Shown one piece after another: positions 7,139-13,456 of a stretch of 35,527 nt of DNA. The stretch's first letter is position 1. The number at the start of each line of letters is the position of its first letter. The notes below the pieces were generated by a model, which saw only the letters and a program-made list of their open reading frames with translations, searched no databases and had not been told where the DNA came from. Position numbers and translations under genes: made by a program. The stretch is from CAYWVO01 sp964461835 (GTDB lineage Bacteria; Zixibacteria; MSB-5A5; WJJR01; JAJRUJ01), in the NCBI GenBank assembly GCA_964461835.1, contig CAYWVO010000034.1, positions 1-35,527 of the forward strand, in the 5' to 3' direction.

Positions 7139-7912
7139 CTATTTCAGATCACCGAACCACTTGTGCTTGAGCGAGTCGATTACGCCCTGTTCGCGGAGAA
7201 TAATCAACGCCGCATTGATTTTGCCGACTAAGGTCGTATCGCTGCGGCGGACAGCGATGCCATATTGTTCCTCGGAGAGACGCTCGCCGACGATTTTGGC
7301 GGATTGGCGTTCGGCAATAATAATGCGGGAGGTGGGTTCGTCATTGATGACTGCGTCGAGGCGACCGTTTTCCATATCAATAAAGGCGGCGCCGATGTTT
7401 TCGTAGCTGTAAATCTCTGCGCCTTCCACACGGTGGGCCATGCGTTCGCCGGTCGTGCCGAGTTGCACGCCAAGCCGCTTACCCTTGAGATCTTCTAATG
7501 TGCTGTTAACTGAATCTTCCGGGGGGACAGCGATGACCTGCCCGGCATCATAGTACGGAGCGGAGAATAACACCCGGCGGGCGCGTTGCGGGGTAATCGT
7601 AAAGGCGGAGATGATGGCGTCGTATTTTTCGGTGGTCAGGCCGGGAACGATCCCGTCGAACGGCGTAATAATAAATTTCGGTTCGAGGCTATACTTCTCG
7701 CAGATCGCTGTCATCAGGTCGATGTCAAACCCCTCCACCTCACCCGTGGCGGTGTTGACGGTCTCAAACGGGGGATAGGTGGCGTCGGTGCCGACGCGCA
7801 ACACGCCGGTCTCAGTGATGCGGTCCCAGGTGTTGCCATTTCCCTGGCCTCCGCACCCACTGATAAACAACACGCCGATCAACGCAGTCGTAATTAGTAC
7901 TCGGGTTTTCAT
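7139..7912 (-). CDS. Amino-acid ABC transporter substrate-binding lipoprotein (SBP_bac_3)
   Basis: The 257-residue protein begins MKTRVLITTALIGVLFISGC, a lipoprotein signal with the lipid-modified cysteine at C20. The mature part starts at GVLRVGTDATYPPFE and continues through EGFDIDLMTAICEKYS, SAFTITPQRARRVLFSAPYY, GKRLGVQLGTTGE and GRLDAVINDEPT. These are the hallmarks of polar/basic amino-acid binding proteins of the periplasmic type 2 fold. I chose the ATG at 7912 because the longer frame to 7978 would put 22 uncharacteristic residues before the signal peptide. No permease is adjacent. The nearest candidate partners are the permease and ATPase at 17387-18824, about 9.5 kb away on the other strand. 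Specificity cannot be read from the sequence. Confidence 0.9.
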   Translation of the reverse strand: MKTRVLITTALIGVLFISGCGGQGNGNTWDRITETGVLRVGTDATYPPFETVNTATGEVEGFDIDLMTAICEKYSLEPKFIITPFDGIVPGLTTEKYDAIISAFTITPQRARRVLFSAPYYDAGQVIAVPPEDSVNSTLEDLKGKRLGVQLGTTGERMAHRVEGAEIYSYENIGAAFIDMENGRLDAVINDEPTSRIIIAERQSAKIVGERLSEEQYGIAVRRSDTTLVGKINAALIILREQGVIDSLKHKWFGDLK

Positions 7913-7950
7913 GCCGCGTAAGATACAGGCTTTGCACGCAGGGGCAAGCA

Positions 7951-7991
7951 CAGAAAAGAGAAGCCGCGGACCAATCAATGCATCCGCGGCT
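7951..7991 (-). terminator. Intrinsic terminator after the LiaF-like gene
   Basis: A 9-bp perfect stem (AGCCGCGGA/TCCGCGGCT, 7962-7991) with a 12-base loop is followed on the minus strand by TTCTCTTTTCTG. It starts 27 bp after the stop of the gene ending at 8019 and lies upstream of the substrate-binding protein gene, which would then need its own promoter. Confidence 0.6.
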
Positions 7992-8018
7992 CAAAAAACT
8001 TGTTGTCATATGTGGTTC

Positions 8019-8954
8019 TCAAATTGGTCCGCGATCGAGGGTAACATCAGAGTATGAAACCCGAAAAGCCGAAACACCGGCATCGACTTCCAGATTGATC
8101 CGGACCGGGGCGGTGCGATAATCCGCAGTTTCGTGGTAACCGCCGCGACGGTTCAAATCGATCCCACTGGAATGAAAGGTCGAAAGGGCAATATCACGTC
8201 GGACCCGCAGTCCCGCGCCGTGCGGAATTTTGATATCCAGGTGTGAGGCGCCGCAATCGAGATAGGCGTCGATGTCGCGACTCTTGCCGCCGAAGATGAT
8301 ATCAATTTCTGAGGCGCCGCACTCGAGGTCCAAGCGATCGACTGCTATCTCTGTTAAGTCGAGGTCCATGCGGCCGGCATCGCAATCGATATTCAGCCGC
8401 ACCGGCAGTTTGTCGGTGACCGCCATTTTCCAGCGATTATTCGGGGTCGGAGAAAACAGCCTGATTGTTTCCTGGTGGGGTGGTCGCACGCGAACGACAG
8501 CCCGATGACGATGTTCGTTAAATGAGACACGAGGCCGTCCCCGCCGTGAATAAAACTGACCGTCGAGTAAATGTTCATTCGTTGAATTGACTCGCAGTTC
8601 TCCGGCGGCGAAATCGATATCCACCGTCAAATTGGTGTGCGTGGTATCCAGCGGGTAGCTCTGGGAAAAGTCGGCATCAAAATCAAAGGCGGGTTCATCG
8701 AAATCCGGTCCGCGGGCATGGGAATTCCAGGCCCAGAGGACGGTGCCGATCAGGATCAGGGTCGACAGATACCCCAGCGCTTTGGCACGGGTGGCGGTGA
8801 AGAGCTTTTCCACGCCGAGGGCGATCAGCAACATGGGCCACAACCAGAGTAGATCGACCCAATAGGACCAAGCGAGATGGCCGGTGGAGTTCAGCAGAAG
8901 AATTGTCCCGGTAAGGATGAAAAACATACCGGTCCGCAACTTAGCTGGACTCAT
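8019..8954 (-). CDS. LiaF-like membrane protein with C-terminal 'toast-rack' beta domain
   Basis: The 311-residue protein has an N-terminal membrane region with about three helices (roughly residues 9-28, 36-55 and 62-80), of the type shared by LiaI/LiaF-like proteins. The extracytoplasmic part is rich in regularly spaced LDLECGASEIDI- and LDCGASHLDI-like repeats, typical of the beta-helical toast-rack/DUF4097-like domains of envelope-stress proteins. I chose the ATG at 8954 because a GGGAGG ribosome site lies 7 bp upstream; the frame is open to 8981 without such support. It overlaps the end of the upstream pspC-like gene by 14 bp, so the two are translationally coupled. In Firmicutes LiaF restrains a stress sensor kinase. 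No kinase is present here, so that role is only inferred. Confidence 0.75.
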   Translation of the reverse strand: MSPAKLRTGMFFILTGTILLLNSTGHLAWSYWVDLLWLWPMLLIALGVEKLFTATRAKALGYLSTLILIGTVLWAWNSHARGPDFDEPAFDFDADFSQSYPLDTTHTNLTVDIDFAAGELRVNSTNEHLLDGQFYSRRGRPRVSFNEHRHRAVVRVRPPHQETIRLFSPTPNNRWKMAVTDKLPVRLNIDCDAGRMDLDLTEIAVDRLDLECGASEIDIIFGGKSRDIDAYLDCGASHLDIKIPHGAGLRVRRDIALSTFHSSGIDLNRRGGYHETADYRTAPVRINLEVDAGVSAFRVSYSDVTLDRGPI

Positions 8955-9405
8955 TGGCGACCTCCCGGTCCTCCGTTTCACTTTCCCGTTTATTCAGTGC
9001 CGTGAGCAACAGCGCCACGCCGACAAAAATCAGGATGACCGGCCAGAAGATTTCCCAGTCAAACCACCAGAATGACTCACGCAACAAAAATAGCACGCCG
9101 ATGGCGATCAGCACAATACCGGGTATCAGGGAGGAACTGAAATCGTTCCCTGAGCTTTTCGCACTTGCAGCATCAGTCCCTTGTTCGGGCTCCCCCTCGA
9201 CGATTACGGCTGCCTCGCCCTCCTTTTGTCGGGGGATAATGATCCAGCCGATGATATACAGCAGAATCCCGACGCCGTGTAAGATTGCCAGCAGGACAAA
9301 GCCTAAGCGAATCCAGGTGGGATCAACATCGAAATGCTCACCGAGGCCGCCGCAGACGCCGCCCAGAATTTTGTGTTCATTGGAACGATATAGTCGTCGC
9401 GCCAT
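8941..9405 (-). CDS. pspC: PspC domain membrane protein
   Basis: The 154-residue protein starts with a clear PspC domain: MARRLYRSNEHKILGGVCGG, then GLGEHFDVDPTWIRLGFVLL and YIIGWIIIP, giving a membrane helix around 33-57. A hydrophilic acidic linker (about 60-90) is followed by two more helices (SLIPGIVLIAIGVLFLL; WPVILIFVGVALLL) resembling the LiaI/LiaF membrane unit. PspC proteins sense or respond to membrane damage in phage-shock systems. The start is firm, with AAGGAGG 7 bp before ATG 9405. It overlaps the downstream LiaF-like gene by 14 bp. No pspA or pspF homologue is in the window. Confidence 0.88.
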   Translation of the reverse strand: MARRLYRSNEHKILGGVCGGLGEHFDVDPTWIRLGFVLLAILHGVGILLYIIGWIIIPRQKEGEAAVIVEGEPEQGTDAASAKSSGNDFSSSLIPGIVLIAIGVLFLLRESFWWFDWEIFWPVILIFVGVALLLTALNKRESETEDREVANESS

Positions 9406-9603
9406 GAGTATCCTCCTTGGGACCTATGCCATTTCTACTATACCGTACGAAGAATTGCGTTGGAGGTTTTCTCAAATTGCCAGATGCAATAGGGCAATGG
9501 TATCGAAACGACGGCCCCTCGTCCTGCGTATGCGGGTCGGTTGGCCGGTGCACGCTGATCCGCCTGTGACGGATCGGGACGTACACCAGCCACTAAATAT
9601 CGG

Positions 9604-9784
9604 GTGGCCCTGACGTTCGTCAGGGTTTCAAACACTGTGCGATCAATCCTAGAAACCCGGACAAATGCCCGGGCTACGCGTGGTAGTATGTGTAGCCCAC
9701 CAAGAGTGACAAGGCCGTCAGGGCTTGGAATGGCTGGTGGGTCGGTAAAATATTGCAATGAAGAGTACTGACCCATCCGACGCT
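9604..9784. repeat. Composite repeat B+C, second copy
   Basis: Family B at 9604-9677 (GTGG ... CTAC), family C at 9693-9750 and a truncated inverted C unit to 9784. The order matches 5740-5916, with most bases identical, including the linker ending CAATGAAGAGTAC. In the gene-free stretch 9406-10121 this is followed by families F (9841-9891), D and C (9974-10096). I see no gene there. Confidence 0.75.
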
Positions 9785-9840
9785 TTGCCCGCCTGCGGCG
9801 ACTCAGGGGTTTCGACATACCTCAAATCCCGACGTGCTTG

Positions 9841-9891
9841 CCCCTGGGCTGTGTCCAGGAAAATGGATTCCGGCTCGAGGCCGGAATGACA
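9841..9891. repeat. Repeat family F, copy 2 (inverted)
   Basis: A CCTGGGC...GTCCAGG hairpin, an AAAATGGATT linker, then ATTCCGGC...GCCGGAAT, ending GACA. It is the reverse orientation of 387-437. It shares the upstream words GACTCAGGGGTTTCGAC with the copy at 31349-31400, so the repeat unit extends beyond the hairpins. Confidence 0.7.
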
Positions 9892-9973
9892 GAGTTAATA
9901 AGTCTGCCTCATCACATGGGACGGACAGGTTGAAGACCAGCAGCGCATAAGACAAGGATTCGACACCGACCAT

Positions 9974-10096
9974 CCTCAAGCCCAAGGCGCTCCCCGCTTT
10001 GGCGGGGACGCCTTGTGGTTGCCGCGCGTCGGGGAACATTAACGACCCACCCGGCACTCCACATGCTCATCGCAGGGGTCGCTCTGGGTGGGGTAC
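9974..10096. repeat. Repeat family D unit and inverted family C unit
   Basis: Bases 9974-10024 form a family D element (CCTCAAGCCCAAGGCG, a CCCCGC...GCGGGG hairpin, then CGCCTTGTGGTTGCC). Bases 10043-10096 are an inverted family C unit (CGACCCACCC ... GGGTGGGGTAC). It ends about 25 bp before the flotillin stop. Confidence 0.65.
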
Positions 10097-10121
10097 AAAA
10101 TTACTCGTTGCCAATAATCGT

Positions 10122-11642
10122 CTATTCTTCAGACTGTTTCTCTGTCTTTTTGGCAATCGTTATTTTACCGCGGTCGACGACTGATTCCGGGTCAGTTCTT
10201 TCTTTCTCGGGAGTGAGCTTACCCAGTTGCGGGACCTTTTTGAGTAACTCTTTCAACTGGAGGCCGGTGAGCGATTCAATGACCGGCGGCAAATCGGCGA
10301 TGATCTGGCCGATATCCTTGGTGACTTTCGATGCGCCACCATCAGAGCTGATGACCACCATCCGTTCGGTTTTGGAAAGCGGGTCGGCCACGGCACGGGC
10401 GATATCCGGCAACTTGTCGGCAAACAGTTGCGCGAGCGCAGCTTCGTTATAATTCTGCCAGGCCGCGGCTTTTTTATCCATGGACTCGGCCTCGGCATAT
10501 CCCTGCTGCCGGGTGATTTCGGCGCTGGCCAGCCCGCGGGCCTGTTCGGCAGCGGCTTCGGCCTCACCGCGCTGACGGGTAGCTTCTGCCTCTCCATGAG
10601 CAATCCGTTCAATCCGCAGCTTTTCGGCGTCCGCCAGCATTTCAATTTTATAGCGTTCCGCCTCCGCCGGTTTGCGCACCGAGGAATCCAGTTCGCGTTC
10701 GCGGCGTTCAATTTCTTTTTCTTCGATTTCAATGCGCTTGCTTTTCTCCACCAGCTCGATCTGGAGTTCTTCGGCCCGTAATTGCTGGCTGAGTTTATTT
10801 TTCTCCAAATCATAGGCTAGGTCTGCGATGGCCTGTTTTTGCTTCACGACGGCGGCGAATTCGGCCAGTTGCAAATCTTTGTCCCGTTCGGCACGGGCGA
10901 TTTCGGTTTCGGCCACGATCTTGGCGGATTGGCCCTCCTGGTCGGCCTGCGCGGAGCGGATCAGGGTATCGCGTTTGGCGTTGGCCTCGCTGACCTCGGC
11001 GTTTTTCTTCACCTCGGCAATCTGCGGGCGGCCGAGGGCGTCGAGGTATCCCTGTTTGTCTTTGATATCCCGGATGGTGAATGAGATAATGGTCAGCCCC
11101 ATGCCTTCCATGTCGGATTCGGCGACCTCCTGCACCCGGGAGGCGAACTGCTCGCGGTTGTTGTAGGCGTCCTCCACGGTCATTGATCCGATGATGGCTC
11201 GCAGATGACCTTCCAGAGTTTGCAGGGCAATGCGCATAATGTCGGTGCGGCCCTTGGAGAGGAACTGCTCGGCGGCGATGCGGATGGAGTAGTCGTCGCT
11301 TTTCACTTTGACTTGCGCGATCCCGTCAACAATTACCGGTACACCTCGACGGGTGTATACCTCGGGTGTGTTTACGTCAAGAGAGAATAGTTCCAATGAT
11401 ACCCGGTCGACGCGTTCGAGGACTGGAAAGACGAAGGTTCCGCCGCCTTTGACTACCCGGTAGCCGACCGTGAGTTTGTTGCCGTCCTGGTCGCGGACCC
11501 GGTGCTTGATTCCGGAGATAATCAGGACCTCATTGGGCCCGACTTTGACATACCGCCGCGCGATAACAATCGCCGGCGCCACGAGCAGGGCAACGACGAT
11601 TAGAACCCATGCGGTTATTGTCCAATTCGTGAAATCCAGCAT
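10122..11642 (-). CDS. Flotillin-like SPFH membrane-scaffold protein
   Basis: The 506-residue protein has one N-terminal membrane segment (about residues 8-29), an SPFH/band-7 domain (about 30-215, including YVKVGPNEVLIISG and the VEDAYNNREQFASRVQEVAE segment), and a long alanine/glutamate-rich coiled coil (about 215-410). The C-terminal part carries the flotillin-type block NYNEAALAQLFADKLPDIAR and ends in a basic/acidic tail. Flotillins form large membrane assemblies and organise membrane microdomains. The start is ATG at 11642, preceded by a GGGGGG stretch. It lies 73 bp downstream of the lipoprotein methyltransferase gene on the same strand. No NfeD partner, often found beside bacterial flotillins, is present. 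Confidence 0.93.
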   Translation of the reverse strand: MLDFTNWTITAWVLIVVALLVAPAIVIARRYVKVGPNEVLIISGIKHRVRDQDGNKLTVGYRVVKGGGTFVFPVLERVDRVSLELFSLDVNTPEVYTRRGVPVIVDGIAQVKVKSDDYSIRIAAEQFLSKGRTDIMRIALQTLEGHLRAIIGSMTVEDAYNNREQFASRVQEVAESDMEGMGLTIISFTIRDIKDKQGYLDALGRPQIAEVKKNAEVSEANAKRDTLIRSAQADQEGQSAKIVAETEIARAERDKDLQLAEFAAVVKQKQAIADLAYDLEKNKLSQQLRAEELQIELVEKSKRIEIEEKEIERRERELDSSVRKPAEAERYKIEMLADAEKLRIERIAHGEAEATRQRGEAEAAAEQARGLASAEITRQQGYAEAESMDKKAAAWQNYNEAALAQLFADKLPDIARAVADPLSKTERMVVISSDGGASKVTKDIGQIIADLPPVIESLTGLQLKELLKKVPQLGKLTPEKERTDPESVVDRGKITIAKKTEKQSEE

Positions 11643-11715
11643 ACGCCCCCCTGGATCAGTAGATTATGTGCAAAGTGAGTATCAGATGGTGATGAGTATC
11701 CCTCTGCGAAATATC

Positions 11716-12456
11716 CTATTTTCGTTCAGCTTCACCAGTCATCGGTACGAAGCGTACTGCGATCGTGGTGTCGGTGACGACGCCTTCCTTGGTGCGGGTC
11801 AGGATGAGAATATCCTGGCTGAATTCGCCGACCGGGATAACCAGTTGCCCATTGACCGCCAGTTGGTCGACCAGCGGTTGCGGGACGTGATCGGGTGCGG
11901 CAGTGACGATAATCGCATCGAACGGTGCATGTTCCGGCCAGCCGCGGTAGCCGTCCCCATGTTTCACCCACACGTTTTCGTATTGCAGAGCCGCCAGCGT
12001 TGATTCCGCACGTTCGGCCAGCGGTTTGACGATCTCGATCGTGAAAACCGAATCGACCAACTCGCCCAGCACGGCTGCCTGGTAGCCGGAGCCGGTGCCG
12101 ATTTCCAAAACCCGGTCGGTAGGGGAGAGGTCGAGTGTTTCGGTCATATAGGCAACGATATATGGCTGGGAGATAGTCTGCCCCTCGCCGATGGGCAAGG
12201 GTTCGTCGGCATAGGCGGCGTGACGATACCGTTCGGGGACAAACTCGTGCCGGGGAACCGTGCGCATCGCGTGCCGGACTGCCGAGTCGCGCACGCCACG
12301 GCGCTCAATTTGCTGTTCGACCATTCGTTCCCGTTGTTCGGCGAAAGCGTCAGTCGCCATCGATTGCGTATCCCCCGTATCGCTGCCTGCCCGGCAGCCG
12401 GTGCCCAGCAGGACCAGGATGATCAGCCCGGCGGTGAAATCCCGTCTCGGTCTCAT
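11716..12456 (-). CDS. pcm: Protein-L-isoaspartate O-methyltransferase, predicted lipoprotein
   Basis: The enzyme repairs isoaspartyl residues in aged proteins by SAM-dependent methylation. The 246-residue protein shows the PCMT blocks: MRTVPRHEFVPERYRHAAYAD, EGQTISQPYIVAYMTE (91-106), the SAM-binding VLEIGTGSGYQAAVL (116-130) and FDAIIVTAAPDHVPQPL. Unusually, it begins MRPRRDFTAGLIILVLLGTG followed by C21, a lipoprotein signal with lipobox LGTGC, so the enzyme probably works outside the cytoplasm. I chose the ATG at 12456 for the signal peptide; a longer frame reaches 12540. No strong ribosome site is visible. Because SAM is a cytosolic cofactor, either SAM reaches the periplasm or the signal is misread. 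The flotillin gene follows in the same orientation. Confidence 0.88.
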   Translation of the reverse strand: MRPRRDFTAGLIILVLLGTGCRAGSDTGDTQSMATDAFAEQRERMVEQQIERRGVRDSAVRHAMRTVPRHEFVPERYRHAAYADEPLPIGEGQTISQPYIVAYMTETLDLSPTDRVLEIGTGSGYQAAVLGELVDSVFTIEIVKPLAERAESTLAALQYENVWVKHGDGYRGWPEHAPFDAIIVTAAPDHVPQPLVDQLAVNGQLVIPVGEFSQDILILTRTKEGVVTDTTIAVRFVPMTGEAERK

Positions 12457-12542
12457 TGAGGTACAAAGCGGCGGGGAGGGCATCCTGTCAATGAAAATCA
12501 CGGTTGTACCCGATCGATTTTTGAAGCGATGATGGACCATGG

Positions 12543-12612
12543 GTGGCCCTGACGTTCGTCAGGGTTTCAAAGAATGATGAGTCCTTGAAACCCGGACAGA
12601 TGTCCGGGCCAC
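12543..12612. repeat. Repeat family B, complete pair
   Basis: GTGG, hairpin CCCTGACG/CGTCAGGG, TTTC, a 17-18 base variable spacer, GAAA, hairpin CCCGGACA/TGTCCGGG, CCAC. This is the cleanest copy of the family: two REP-like units head to head, whose stems differ by paired substitutions. In the stretch 12457-12762 I see only this element and a GC-rich remnant after it (about 12613-12652). Confidence 0.85.
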
Positions 12613-12762
12613 GCGTCGCCGGAGGCGGACAGGCCCGCCACAGGCGGGTATGGTTTGGGGTTGGTGACGGTATTTGGCGTTGCGGCAGGACGTATAATTG
12701 AGTTTTATCAACTTCAACAACAGTTCTAACAGTCGTCAATGTATTGAGAGGAGGTACAACAC

Positions 12763-12981
12763 ATGTCCGAGGGTGCTGCTCTTGCCGGATCATTAGGATT
12801 TCTTATTGTGATTGTGTCTTTGTTTTGGTTTTTGTTTGTCTTCATCTGGATGATAGTCGCGGTGGCAAGATTGGGGAAAATCAGAGAGGCATCGGTCGCC
12901 AATAATAGGTGGCTAAACAAAATTTCTGATCAATTGGCCGCCTCTGCCAATGCGCCAAAAGATCAGGAAGAGGATGGTTGA
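12763..12981 (+). CDS. Small single-pass membrane protein, function unknown
   Basis: I do not recognise a family. The 72-residue protein has a hydrophobic helix at about residues 8-36 (GSLGFLIVIVSLFWFLFVFI and on). A basic stretch (RLGKIREASVANNRWLNK) and an acidic end (KDQEEDG) follow. The layout suits a small membrane-tethered regulator or accessory subunit. It is very likely real: GAGGAGG lies 8 bp before the ATG, and a consensus -10 TATAAT sits at 12693-12698, though without a good -35. It stands alone between repeat clusters, on the strand opposite its neighbours. Confidence 0.75.
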   Translation: MSEGAALAGSLGFLIVIVSLFWFLFVFIWMIVAVARLGKIREASVANNRWLNKISDQLAASANAPKDQEEDG

Positions 12982-13067
12982 TTTTACCAATTATTGTCGG
13001 ATTCGCGACAGGTCGCTCTAACCGGTGGAGCCCCGCCCTCTGGCCGGATTTCTCGTCGGTTGATGAT

Positions 13068-13305
13068 CAACCCCAAACCGAGTTCGCCTCCGGCGAAAAG
13101 TTTGGGGTTGCCACCCAATTTCGTTACCGAAAGGCCGGCGCACGAGACGTACGCCGACCACAAATATCCCCATAAATGGTGGGCCTCCACACGGGCAGAC
13201 GGGGATCCGCCGCGGCAGACCGCGCACAATTCGAGCATTCAACCCCAAGCCGCGTCGCTGAGCGCGACACGCCCCTCCGGAGGCGGGCAAGCTTGAGGTT
13301 GCCAC
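13068..13305. repeat. Two repeat family D elements
   Basis: Bases 13068-13116 and 13240-13305 both begin CAACCCCAA and end GGTTGCCAC. Each has an inner hairpin with a different stem: TTCGCC/GGCGAA in the first, and GCGTCGCT/AGCGCGAC-like then CCTCC/GGAGG in the second. Read from the other strand they begin GTGGCAACC, again a GTGG head. The stretch 12982-13456 contains these, the hairpin at 13320-13344 and family B at 13377-13447, and no gene I can support. Confidence 0.65.
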
Positions 13306-13319
13306 TGGTTTCATCAACT

Positions 13320-13344
13320 GTAGGGTGCATGGTTCCCACGCACC
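13320..13344. repeat. GTAG-headed single hairpin (family G)
   Basis: GTAG followed by GGTGCATGG and CCACGCACC, a 9-base stem with one mismatch and a 3-base loop. It has the GTRG-plus-hairpin plan of the RAYT-linked repeats with a different stem. It is the only copy in this window. Confidence 0.5.
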
Positions 13345-13376
13345 ATGAACTATTTACACCAAGCACATTATAATGG

Positions 13377-13447
13377 GTGGCCCTGACGTTCATCAGGGTT
13401 TCAGGGGAAGGTCGGCCCTCTGAAACCCGGACAAATGTCCGGGCCAC
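13377..13447. repeat. Repeat family B, complete pair
   Basis: GTGG, CCCTGACG/CATCAGGG (one G-U pair), TTTC, spacer, GAAA, CCCGGACA/TGTCCGGG, CCAC. It ends 9 bp before the stop codon of the VIT/VWA gene on the minus strand, where it could act as a 3'-end stem-loop for that transcript. Confidence 0.85.
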
Positions 13448-13456
13448 ACGTCAACA

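Noticed and set aside
7913..7978. Upstream extension of the substrate-binding protein gene
   Set aside because: The extra 22 residues precede a complete lipoprotein signal peptide and overlap the terminator region of the neighbouring gene.
13377..13447. Family B hairpins as a rho-independent terminator of the VIT/VWA gene
   Set aside because: The stems are strong, but no T run follows on the minus strand and identical elements occur away from gene ends, so I call it a repeat.
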